The position numbers and the translations under genes were made by a program. A stretch of 39,610 nt of DNA, taken from assembly GCA_934569045.1 (NCBI GenBank), contig CAKTJX010000023.1, positions 1 to 39,610 on the forward strand. Direction: 5' to 3'. Shown here one piece after another: positions 1-7,367 of the stretch. Position 1 is the stretch's first letter; every line of letters starts with the position of its first letter. Source of the stretch: an uncultured Oscillospiraceae bacterium. Lineage in GTDB: Bacteria > Bacillota > Clostridia > Oscillospirales > Oscillospiraceae. The notes beneath the pieces were generated by a model. That model saw only the letters and a program-made list of their open reading frames with translations, searched no databases and was not told where the DNA came from.

Positions 1-233
1 TGTACGGTCTGCACATGACCCATTGCAATACGGTTCTGCCGATCATACTTCGCACTTCGTACGGGCCACATCTTCTTGACCATCTGCCCGCCCACGGAGC
101 CGGCCTCACGGGAGGTCAGGTCGCCGTTGTAGCCCTGCTTCAGGTTGACACCCATCTCCTGGGCAGCCTGCATCTTGAACTTGTCCATCGCCTCCCGGGC
201 CTGAGGAACGTTGATCTGATTGCTGTTCTTCAT
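1..233 (-). CDS. Alpha/beta-type small acid-soluble spore protein (3' end outside window)
   Basis: Minus-strand frame starting at the ATG at 233 and still open at base 1. It carries the alpha/beta SASP signature: an N-terminal helix with ARE.MD.FK..AAQE.GV, then NGDLTSREAGSVGG followed by MVKKM. These proteins coat and protect DNA in the spore core and are degraded by the Gpr protease at germination. The start is supported by AGAAGGAGA seven bases upstream. The conserved core ends near residue 57. The remaining about 20 visible residues (WPVRSAKYDRQN and onward) do not resemble the usual short tail, so the C terminus may be extended, frameshifted or affected by the sequence edge. Family assignment is secure; the end is not. 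Confidence 0.85.
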   Translation of the reverse strand, partial: MKNSNQINVPQAREAMDKFKMQAAQEMGVNLKQGYNGDLTSREAGSVGGQMVKKMWPVRSAKYDRQNRIAMGHVQTV

Positions 234-281
234 AGTGTTTCTCCTTCTTTCCGTATCATTTCGCGGTTTCGTCCGCAGTCA

Positions 282-312
282 TAGTATCACCGGAATTTGA
301 GGGGAAATGTCA
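282..312 (-). promoter_or_regulatory. Possible sigma-G/F promoter of the SASP gene
   Basis: On the minus strand TGACAT (307-312), an 18-base spacer and GATACTA (282-288) lie about 50 bases upstream of the SASP start. The -10 matches the sigma-G/F consensus CATACTA at six of seven positions; the -35 is weaker. Forespore sigma-G control is the known rule for this family. The match itself is modest. Confidence 0.4.
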
Positions 313-358
313 GTTATTTTGCGGAAAAGGTGGGGGAGAATGGAAAATAAGAATTCTG

Positions 359-386
359 TTGACTATCAATGCCAACAAGATATAAT
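359..386 (+). promoter_or_regulatory. Sigma-A promoter of the SRA-NUDIX unit
   Basis: TTGACT (359-364), 16-base spacer, perfect TATAAT (381-386), 42 bases upstream of the ATG at 428. A second TATAAT at 410-415 has no good -35 at a proper distance. Confidence 0.6.
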
Positions 387-427
387 TATGGTTTGATTCT
401 TTACATTGTATAATGGGGTGAAAAGAA

Positions 428-1156
428 ATGCTATTTGGCCCACAATTGCAAATTGGACAGATTATCTCCAATAGCGAATTATCCACGATTTTTAAATGTG
501 GAAATATGGGGGGAATGCGTCGCTCCCATACAACAGAAATCTTGGTTATTATTTCAGATTACACAAAGGGGCTATATCAAGATAAGTGGATTGGCGGAAC
601 ACTCCATTACACGGGAATGGGAAAGCAGGGAGACCGGGATATCCACTGGGCACAAAATGCTGCACTGGCAGGCTGTGATCAAAATGGTGTAGATGTCCAC
701 CTGTTTGAAGTAATTGATCCTGGAGCGTACATCTATTGCGGCCGCGTTCAGCTTGTAGGGGAACCATATACCGAGACGCAGTTAGACGACAACGGGACGC
801 CACGACTTGTCTGGATGTTTCCCGTGCGTCCTGTACCGGATAATGATGTGCGGAAGCCTGAAATGTTTGTATTTAAGGACCTTGAAGATTACAAGGAAAA
901 TGGAAAAGACGTCGACACACGCTTTGCGGAACAGCAGATGCAGAGAAAACGGTCTCTTCCAGGCCCTAAAAAGCAAAAGAAAAGCAGCGGCCTGATAGGC
1001 AGGACGGTTACCCACAAGACAAGCGGAAAAGGTGTTGTAAAAAATTTTGATGGTACTGTTCTCACGGTGAAATTTCAGATCGGGGAAACCAAGACATTCA
1101 ATTATGCCATTTGCCTGGAGAAACAGCTTTTACAGATTGATGAGGTAACGGATTGA
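428..1156 (+). CDS. SRA-domain (ScoMcrA-like) modified-DNA-binding protein
   Basis: 242 residues. Residues about 25-140 match the SRA domain of ScoMcrA-type type IV restriction proteins: GGMRRS near residue 28, then LVIISDYTKGLY, DKWIGGTLHYTGMGKQGD, QNAALA, VDVHLFEV and VWMFPV. In that family the SRA domain reads modified bases or phosphorothioate DNA. The HNH nuclease domain that follows it in McrA is absent. Instead a basic linker (KRSLPGPKKQKK) leads to a small barrel-like tail (about 187-240, HKTSGKGVVKNFDG), a motif often found at the ends of helicases and nucleases. The ATG at 428 follows GGGGTGA. Base composition is AT-richer than the neighbours, which suggests acquisition. It overlaps the NUDIX gene by four bases. 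Domain call is firm; the role (reader or cofactor of a defence or repair unit) is inferred. Confidence 0.8.
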   Translation: MLFGPQLQIGQIISNSELSTIFKCGNMGGMRRSHTTEILVIISDYTKGLYQDKWIGGTLHYTGMGKQGDRDIHWAQNAALAGCDQNGVDVHLFEVIDPGAYIYCGRVQLVGEPYTETQLDDNGTPRLVWMFPVRPVPDNDVRKPEMFVFKDLEDYKENGKDVDTRFAEQQMQRKRSLPGPKKQKKSSGLIGRTVTHKTSGKGVVKNFDGTVLTVKFQIGETKTFNYAICLEKQLLQIDEVTD

Positions 1157-1593
1157 AAACGATAAGAGTAGTGGCGGCGGTGATTCATACTCTCCAGCGC
1201 CCGCTTCAAATCTTTGCCACGGCCCGGGGGTATGGGCCATACAAGGGGCTTTGGGAGTTCCCAGGCGGAAAGGTGGAGCCCGGGGAATTGCCGGAGCAGG
1301 CGCTGCAGCGGGAGATTATGGAAGAGCTGGATGCGAACATTCGCGTTGAAGAGCTGATCAAGACGGTTGAGTATGATTATCCGGAGTTCCACCTAATCAT
1401 GGACTGCTATTGGTGCGAACTGCTGGATGGCCATTTTGTTCTCAAAGAAGCGCTTGACGCGAAATGGCTGGACCAGTCGAAGCTGTACAGTGTACGGTGG
1501 CTGCCGGCGGATCAGATGCTGCTTCCGGAAATTGAAGGCCGCCTGTATCGGATGAATGAGCAGCGGAGCTGTCCAACGGATTCGCCCAAATGA
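1153..1593 (+). CDS. NUDIX (deoxy)nucleoside triphosphate pyrophosphohydrolase, MutT-like
   Basis: 146 residues, starting at TTG (1153), which overlaps the SRA stop as TTGA; GAGG lies seven bases upstream. The NUDIX box is at about residues 37-59: GGKVEPGE, then REIMEEL with D in place of the usual Gly. WEFPGGKVEPGE and the downstream YDYPEFHL..CYWCEL block are typical of the MutT/CTP pyrophosphohydrolase branch that removes oxidised or non-canonical nucleotides from the pool. The REXXEE metal-binding residues are intact, so it should be active. Translational coupling to an SRA protein suggests the two act together, one on modified DNA and one on modified nucleotides, but such NUDIX genes are common and the link is inferred. 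Confidence 0.85.
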   Translation: MKTIRVVAAVIHTLQRPLQIFATARGYGPYKGLWEFPGGKVEPGELPEQALQREIMEELDANIRVEELIKTVEYDYPEFHLIMDCYWCELLDGHFVLKEALDAKWLDQSKLYSVRWLPADQMLLPEIEGRLYRMNEQRSCPTDSPK

Positions 1594-1604
1594 GGAATAT
1601 CCTA

Positions 1605-1632
1605 TTGACTTTTGGAAAAAAACTGATATAAT
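1605..1632 (+). promoter_or_regulatory. Sigma-A promoter of the riboswitch-controlled operon
   Basis: TTGACT (1605-1610), 16-base spacer, perfect TATAAT (1627-1632). Transcription would begin near 1639, about 40 bases before the c-di-GMP riboswitch. Confidence 0.7.
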
Positions 1633-1679
1633 CTTATTAATTGTCGATTTCTGTCGAATCGACGTGAAAATTTTATATT

Positions 1680-1745
1680 TAGCAAAGCAACCGAAAGACT
1701 GTGACGCAAAGCTATAGGGCCTTTCATCTGGCAGCCAGTTGCATT
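1680..1745 (+). promoter_or_regulatory. c-di-GMP-I (GEMM-I) riboswitch
   Basis: The conserved GEMM-I core is present: GCAACCGAAAG, then GTGACGCAAAGCTATAGGGC, and later TGGCAGCCAGTTGC. The closing stem pairs GCAAC (1687-1691) with GTTGC (1738-1742). The class senses cyclic di-GMP. It sits between a clear promoter and a terminator hairpin, upstream of the binding protein-kinase operon, and so should control that operon by attenuation. The direction of control cannot be read with certainty from sequence alone. Confidence 0.9.
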
Positions 1746-1757
1746 TTTGTGGTATGA

Positions 1758-1796
1758 GGGGCGGACTGCACGTTTTTGCGGGTCTGCCCTTTTCTT
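1758..1796 (+). terminator. Intrinsic terminator, expression platform of the c-di-GMP riboswitch
   Basis: Stem GGGCGGAC (1759-1766) with GTCTGCCC (1782-1789, one G-U pair), then TTTTCTT. It lies 12 bases after the aptamer. A further hairpin (1808-1818 with 1830-1840, GGGAGCGAGCT/AGCTTGCTCCC) without a T-tract occupies the remaining leader before the gene at 1932. Confidence 0.8.
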
Positions 1797-1931
1797 CGCA
1801 GGATTCCGGGAGCGAGCTTTGACCGATGGAGCTTGCTCCCGCGTCCGCGGGCATCGGGGCCGGATTCTGCCTGTGGGGCACCGGCTCCGATTTTTTGCGT
1901 GCTTCCGGCGGCTTGAAGAAGGAAGGTTGCC

Positions 1932-2747
1932 ATGAAGAAAAAACGGAAAAGGAAGGTGCCGTTCTGGCTGCCGTTGCTTCTGTTGGCCCTGCTGCTGGCG
2001 GCGCTTCTGTCGGCCTGTGCCGGGCAGGGGGAGGCGCTGCCGGAGCTGGTGATCGGCGTGGACGAGTGCCGTCCCTATATCTACACCGATGAGGAGGGAA
2101 ACAGCGCCGGGATTGACGCGGAGCTGGCAAAGGAGGCATGCAGGCGCATGGGCTATACGCCGGTTTTCCGAAAGATCGACTGGAACGACCGGGACACGCT
2201 GCTCTCTGACGGGGAAATTGACTGCCTGTGGAGCTGCTACTCCATGGATGACCGGGAGGCGGACTATGCCTGGGTTGGCCCCTATATGTACGCGAGACAG
2301 GTGGTTGCGGTTCTGGAGAAGAGCTCCATCACGTCTATAGAGGCCCTGGAGGGGAAGACCATGGCGGTCAAGGTATCGTCAAAGCCGGAGGATATTTTCC
2401 TGAAGCAGCCGGGGATGCCGCGGCTGGCCCGGCTCTACTGCCTGATGGACATGGACGAGGTGACTGCCGCGCTGCGCAATGACTATGTGGATGCCTGCGC
2501 GGGCTACAACGCGACGCTGACGGAGCTGCTGCAAAATGCCGATGTGGCCTACCGCACCCTGGAGGAGGACCTGGACCAGGCTGCGCTGGGTGTTGCCTTT
2601 GCCAAGGACAGCGACCCCGCCCTGAGAAACGCTTTGACCGAAGCGCTGGCGGAAATGTACGCGGACGGGACCATGGACCAGGTGATGGAAAGCTATCACA
2701 TCAACCCGGACCGGGCATTGGGGAGGGTACGCCATGGGGCTCGCTAA
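1932..2747 (+). CDS. Family 3 solute-binding lipoprotein (amino-acid type)
   Basis: 271 residues. A basic start, a long hydrophobic stretch and the lipobox LSAC near residue 28 mark an exported lipoprotein. The rest is a periplasmic-binding-protein fold of the SBP_bac_3 type: VIGVDECRPYIYTDEEGNSA, GIDAELAKEACRRMG, then a DGEIDCLW core and a C-terminal lobe with ADGTMDQVMESY. Such proteins bind amino acids, usually for ABC importers, but no permease or ATPase is nearby. The gene overlaps the following hybrid histidine kinase by 14 bases, so it more likely delivers a ligand to the kinase. RBS AAGGAAGG precedes the ATG. Expression should respond to c-di-GMP through the upstream riboswitch. The ligand is unknown. 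Confidence 0.85.
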   Translation: MKKKRKRKVPFWLPLLLLALLLAALLSACAGQGEALPELVIGVDECRPYIYTDEEGNSAGIDAELAKEACRRMGYTPVFRKIDWNDRDTLLSDGEIDCLWSCYSMDDREADYAWVGPYMYARQVVAVLEKSSITSIEALEGKTMAVKVSSKPEDIFLKQPGMPRLARLYCLMDMDEVTAALRNDYVDACAGYNATLTELLQNADVAYRTLEEDLDQAALGVAFAKDSDPALRNALTEALAEMYADGTMDQVMESYHINPDRALGRVRHGAR

Positions 2748-5301
2748 GTACCGAAACCTGAAAAACTGGAAGCTGAAGCTACGCCAGATTATTCCCCGGG
2801 GACTGGTTCTGCTGGCGGGCATTCTGCTGCTCTGCGGGGCCAGAGATGTCCGCAGAGCGCAGACCCGCACGGACAACACCATGGATACCCTGAAGCAGCA
2901 GTGCGTCAGCTTCAATAAGCTCCTGGCGGCGGACCGGACAAAGAGCCTGTTCCGCCTGACGGACATGATGCTGGATTTGAGAGAGCATCTAAACGCGGAC
3001 AATGTGAATGACCGGACGCTGGAGACGTATGTAGACAGCTACCGCCTGTCCGGTGTGGCGCTGCTGAATTCCCGGCTTGCGCTGGAGGCCTCCGGCTACA
3101 CCCGGGGCTTCCGGGATTCCAGATGGGATGTTACGGAGATGGGAAGCCGCATCGCGGATATTCTGGAATACCCGGAGAAGATTTTCTCGGAGCGGGTGGA
3201 GCGGGATGGGCAGTACTATGATGTCTGCGCCGTTGCGCGGAAGGATGCCCCCGGCATTCTGGTGGGCTTTTACCGCCAGCCCACCGGCCTGATTTCCGGC
3301 ATGGAGCGGGATATGGAGAAGCTGCTCAGCGGCCTGCGGCTGGAAAATGAGGGCAGCTATGCCATTGCCCGGGACGATGCGGTGCTGGCAACGGGAAACA
3401 CACAGCTGCAGGGGGCGGAGATACCCGACTGCGCCGTTTTGGCCCAAATGACCCAGGGCCCCCAGGACGGGCGGCTCCAGCTGGTTCGCAGCGGACTGCG
3501 GCTCTACCTCGGCCAGCACTCCGGTTGTGAAGGGTATATGATCTATATCTATTACCCGTTTTTTGGGCAGTTCACCTTTACGCTGATGACGGCGGCCGTC
3601 TTTGTTGTCCTGTACGCGATTCTCTGGCTGTTCCTGTTTGCGGTCCGCAACCAGACGCTGCTGGAGAATCAGCAGGCGCTGCTGGAGAGCAACCGGCATC
3701 TGACGGAAACGGTGCAGATGCTGAAGTCATTGGAGGCCGTCTATTTTACGCTCTTTTATGTTAACTTAAAAGAGGACAGCTACCGGGCCATCTACATTGC
3801 GCCCTGGCTGAAGCCGACGATCCCCGAAAGCGGACGTTATACCGAGTTGAAGCGCATATTCCTGGACACCATGGTGGTGCCGGAGGACCGGGAGAACGTA
3901 GACCATCGGATGTCCCCGGCGTTTATTCAGGAGACGTTGGACCGGGAGAATATTACGGAGGTCCGCAGAAGCTTTTATACAGATTATCGGGCCATTCGGG
4001 GCGGTCAGACCCCCTGGTGCCGGGTGACGGCCACGGTGGTGGATTTTGATGAGGCGGGCACACCCAGACACATGATGGCCTTGATCCAGGATATCGATGT
4101 GGAAAAACGCAAGGAGGCCGCCTATCAGGACGGGATTCTTCGGGAGGCAAGGGAGGCGAAAATCGCCAACAACGCCAAGTCGGAGTTCCTGCGGCGCATC
4201 AGCCATGATATTCGCACTCCCATCAACGCGGTTCAGGGCTATCTCCGAATGGGCGCGGCCTACCCGGAGGACTTTGCGCTGCAGGCGGACTGCCGGGATA
4301 AGGCAACCGCGGCCCTGGGGACGCTGCTGGAGCTGGTAAACAATGTGCTGGATATGAGCAAGCTGGAAAGCGGGGAAATCCTGCTGGAGGAGCGCCCCTT
4401 TGATCTGCAAAAAACGCTGGACGAGGTCAACGCCCTGACCGCCTCCCAGGTGAACCGGCGTGGGGTCCACCAGCAGAGCCTGCAGACAGGCCCTCTGCCG
4501 GAGCGCTTCCTGATTGGCAGCCCGAAGCATCTGCGGCAGGTCCTGTTCAACCTTGCCAGCAACGCGGTGAAATACAGCCATCCGGGGGGCACGGTGCGGG
4601 TCGATACCCGGCTGATTTCCCGGACGGCGGAAGAGGCTGTCTATGAATTTGTCTGCGCGGATGACGGCGTGGGCATGTCCGAGGAATTCCAGAGGCATAT
4701 GTTTGAGCCCTTCGCCCAGGAGGCGGAGAACGCCAGAACCACCTACGAGGGCACGGGACTGGGGCTTTCCATTGTGAAGCGGCTTGTGGACGCCATGGGC
4801 GGCACCATCACCTGCGACTCGAAGAAGGACGTGGGCACAACCTTCCGGGTACGTGTTCCCTTCCGCATTGACCAGGACCGAAAGGCGGCGGATACGGCGG
4901 AGAAAAGGCCGGAGATTCTGCGCGGAAAGCAAATCCTTCTCGTGGAGGACAACGAGCTGAATATGGAGATCGCGGAATTCCTGCTGACCTCCCACGGCGC
5001 CGGTGTGACCAGGGCCTGGAACGGGAAAGAGGCTGTGGCGCTTTTCGCACAGTCGGAGCCGGGGCATTTTGATCTGATTCTGACGGATATCATGATGCCG
5101 GTGATGAATGGCCTGGAGGAGGCCCGCACCATCCGGGCCCTTCCCAGGGAGGATGCGCGCTATATTCCGATCGCTGCCATGTCTGCCAACGTGTTTGAGG
5201 ACGATATCCGGCGAAGCCTGGAAGCAGGCATGAACGCCCATCTACCCAAGCCCGTCAATGAGGAGCGCCTGCTGGCCGCTGCGGCAGAACTCCTGAGCTG
5301 A
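2734..5301 (+). CDS. Hybrid sensor histidine kinase with C-terminal receiver
   Basis: 855 residues. A transmembrane segment near 22-38, an extracytoplasmic region to about 275, a second transmembrane helix near 285-308 and a PAS-like region (about 340-460) lead to the HisKA motif SHDIRTPINAV with the phospho-acceptor His at 491. The HATPase domain follows (NLASNAVKYS, DDGVGMS, GTGLGLSIVKRL). A receiver domain (about 728-850) has VEDNELN, the phospho-acceptor Asp at 785 in LTDIMMPVMNG, and the Lys in LPKPVN. All catalytic residues appear intact. There is no DNA-binding domain, so output must pass to another protein. The 14-base overlap with the binding-protein gene suggests a ligand-binding protein plus kinase receptor, made under c-di-GMP control. 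The natural target is unknown. Confidence 0.9.
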   Translation: MGLAKYRNLKNWKLKLRQIIPRGLVLLAGILLLCGARDVRRAQTRTDNTMDTLKQQCVSFNKLLAADRTKSLFRLTDMMLDLREHLNADNVNDRTLETYVDSYRLSGVALLNSRLALEASGYTRGFRDSRWDVTEMGSRIADILEYPEKIFSERVERDGQYYDVCAVARKDAPGILVGFYRQPTGLISGMERDMEKLLSGLRLENEGSYAIARDDAVLATGNTQLQGAEIPDCAVLAQMTQGPQDGRLQLVRSGLRLYLGQHSGCEGYMIYIYYPFFGQFTFTLMTAAVFVVLYAILWLFLFAVRNQTLLENQQALLESNRHLTETVQMLKSLEAVYFTLFYVNLKEDSYRAIYIAPWLKPTIPESGRYTELKRIFLDTMVVPEDRENVDHRMSPAFIQETLDRENITEVRRSFYTDYRAIRGGQTPWCRVTATVVDFDEAGTPRHMMALIQDIDVEKRKEAAYQDGILREAREAKIANNAKSEFLRRISHDIRTPINAVQGYLRMGAAYPEDFALQADCRDKATAALGTLLELVNNVLDMSKLESGEILLEERPFDLQKTLDEVNALTASQVNRRGVHQQSLQTGPLPERFLIGSPKHLRQVLFNLASNAVKYSHPGGTVRVDTRLISRTAEEAVYEFVCADDGVGMSEEFQRHMFEPFAQEAENARTTYEGTGLGLSIVKRLVDAMGGTITCDSKKDVGTTFRVRVPFRIDQDRKAADTAEKRPEILRGKQILLVEDNELNMEIAEFLLTSHGAGVTRAWNGKEAVALFAQSEPGHFDLILTDIMMPVMNGLEEARTIRALPREDARYIPIAAMSANVFEDDIRRSLEAGMNAHLPKPVNEERLLAAAAELLS

Positions 5302-5304
5302 CAA

Positions 5305-5462
5305 AAAAGGGGCTGTTGCAAAATAAGCATTTTTGTAGGGGCGGCTACCAGCCGCCCGCGATCTCACGGAATTGCGCATTTGATGGATGCGCTCTGTCCC
5401 GAAAGTCGGCGGGCGGCTAATAGCCGCCCCTACGGGTTTACTATTTTGCAACAGCCCCTTTT
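5305..5462. repeat. MITE-like inverted-repeat element with twin hairpins, also a likely two-way terminator
   Basis: A perfect 21-base terminal inverted repeat: AAAAGGGGCTGTTGCAAAAT and one more base at 5305-5325, and its complement at 5442-5462. Inside each end is a GGGCGGCT-N3-AGCCGCCC hairpin (about 5338-5356 and 5410-5428), so the whole is a palindrome of palindromes. The ends resemble those of insertion sequences starting GGGGCTGTTGCAAA. No coding capacity. It fills the gap between two convergent genes and would form a strong hairpin with T-rich flank in either direction. Confidence 0.8.
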
Positions 5463-5465
5463 GGC

Positions 5466-7367
5466 TTATTCCAGCTCAAACGCGCCGGTGTAGAGCTGAT
5501 AGTAGGTGCCCTTCTGGGCGATCAGGTCGTCGTGGGTGCCGCGCTCGATGATGCGGCCGTGGTCCAGAACCATAATGCAGTCGGAGTTGCGGACCGTGGA
5601 CAGGCGGTGGGCGATGACGAAGACCGTGCGGCCCTTCATCAGTGCGTCCATACCGGCCTGAACCAGGGCCTCCGTGTGGGTATCGATGGAGGAGGTGGCC
5701 TCGTCCAGAATCATCACAGGGGGATCGGCCACGGCGGCCCGGGCAATGGCGATCAGCTGCCGCTGGCCCTGGGACAGGTTGCCGCCGTTGGAGGTCAGCA
5801 TGGTGTTGTAGCCGTCCGGCAGGCGGGTGATGAAGTCGTCGGCGTTGGCAAGCTTCGCGGCGTGGATGCACTCCTCATCGGTGGCATCCAGCTTGCCGTA
5901 GCGGATATTGTCCATAACCGTTCCGGTGAACAGGTTGGTCTCCTGCAATACAATGCCCAGGGACCGCCGCAGATCAGGCTTGCAGATCTTATTGACGTTG
6001 ATGCCGTCATAACGGATTTTGCCGTCCGCAATGTCATAGAACCGGTTGATCAGGTTCGTAATGGTGGTCTTGCCCGCGCCGGTGGCACCTACAAAGGCGA
6101 TCTTCTGGCCGGGATGGGCATAGAGGGTCACATCGTGCAGCACCGTCTTCTCCGGCACATAGCCGAAGTCCACGTGCTCCATGGTGATATCGCCCTTCAG
6201 CTCCGTATAGGTGACCTGACCATCCGCCTGGTGGGGATGCCGCCAGGCCCAGTGGCCGGTGTGCTCCGGGCACTCGTGGACGGTGCCGTAAGCGTCCACA
6301 TGGGCATTGACCAGGGTGACGTAGCCCTCGTCCTGCTCCGGCTCCTCGTCCATCAGGGCGAAGATGCGCTCCGCGCCCGCCAGGGCCATGACAATGGCGT
6401 TGATCTGGTTGGAGATCTGGGAGATGGGCATATTGAAGCTGCGGGACAGCACCATAAAGGCCATCAGATTGCCCAGTGTCAGAAGACCACCGTCGGACTT
6501 GATGCAGATGAGGCCGCCCACCACCGCCAGCACGGCGTACTGGACGTAGCCCAGGTTGTTGTTAATGGGGCCCAGCATATTGGAGAATTTGCCCGCGTTG
6601 TAGGCGTTGGCCCGGAGGTTCTCGTTGAGCTCGTCAAACTGCTCCTTGCAGACCTCCTCGTGGTTGAAGATTTTGACCACCTTCTGGCCGGAGATCATCT
6701 CCTCAATATAGCCGTTTACCGCGCCCAGGGCCTTCTGCTGGCCGATAAAGTAACCGGCGGACTTGCCCGCCAGAACCTTGGTCACATAGATGATCAGGGC
6801 CACGGTGAAGAACATGACAATGGTCAACAGCCAGGAGGTGTCGATCAGGTTCCACAGCACCACAATCAGCGTCACCGCCGAGGAAACGCACTGGGGAATG
6901 GACTGGGAGAGCACCTGCCGCAGGGTATCGATGTCGCTGGTGTAGCGGGACATGATATCACCGGCGGCGTGGCTGTCGAAATACCGCAGGGGCAGACGCT
7001 GCATCTTGGCGAACAGGTCGTCACGGATGGTTTTCTGCACGCCCTGGGTCACGCCTACCATCAGGAAGTTAAAGAGGAAGGTGCCCACAATGCCGAAGGC
7101 AAAGATGCAGGCCAGCTTCACAAGATAGGCTTTCAGGGGGCCAAAATCCGTAGAGCCGGAGGTCACCATGGGCAGGATATAGTCGTCCACCAGGGGCCCC
7201 AGAGCCCGGCTGCCCTGGGCCTGGGCAACGGAGGTTGCGATAATACAAATGAAGACGAAGATCAGAAGCGGCGTATAGTTTTTCATATAGCTGAGCAGCC
7301 GAAGCAGGGTTTTCTTCGGATTTGCCGCCTTGCGGCCGTCGCCGCGCATTCCACCGGGACCGGGCAT
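5466..7367 (-). CDS. ABC exporter half-transporter, canonical ATP-site subunit
   Basis: 633 residues. An N-terminal type I exporter membrane domain with about six helices (roughly residues 25-330) precedes a nucleotide-binding domain with Walker A GATGAGKTT (about 427), Q-loop VLQETNLF, signature LSQGQRQL, Walker B ILDEATSSID with the catalytic Glu (about 554) and the H-loop IAHRLST. An insertion of about 40 residues rich in His, Glu and Trp (HECPEHTGHWAWRHPHQ) sits between the membrane domain and the ATPase core. It overlaps the stop of the upstream half-transporter (TGATG) and would pair with it as a heterodimer. The signature SQGQ, instead of SGGQ, is what partners of degenerate subunits show. 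Substrate unknown; multidrug or lipid-like export under MarR control is likely. Confidence 0.9.
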   Translation of the reverse strand: MPGPGGMRGDGRKAANPKKTLLRLLSYMKNYTPLLIFVFICIIATSVAQAQGSRALGPLVDDYILPMVTSGSTDFGPLKAYLVKLACIFAFGIVGTFLFNFLMVGVTQGVQKTIRDDLFAKMQRLPLRYFDSHAAGDIMSRYTSDIDTLRQVLSQSIPQCVSSAVTLIVVLWNLIDTSWLLTIVMFFTVALIIYVTKVLAGKSAGYFIGQQKALGAVNGYIEEMISGQKVVKIFNHEEVCKEQFDELNENLRANAYNAGKFSNMLGPINNNLGYVQYAVLAVVGGLICIKSDGGLLTLGNLMAFMVLSRSFNMPISQISNQINAIVMALAGAERIFALMDEEPEQDEGYVTLVNAHVDAYGTVHECPEHTGHWAWRHPHQADGQVTYTELKGDITMEHVDFGYVPEKTVLHDVTLYAHPGQKIAFVGATGAGKTTITNLINRFYDIADGKIRYDGINVNKICKPDLRRSLGIVLQETNLFTGTVMDNIRYGKLDATDEECIHAAKLANADDFITRLPDGYNTMLTSNGGNLSQGQRQLIAIARAAVADPPVMILDEATSSIDTHTEALVQAGMDALMKGRTVFVIAHRLSTVRNSDCIMVLDHGRIIERGTHDDLIAQKGTYYQLYTGAFELE

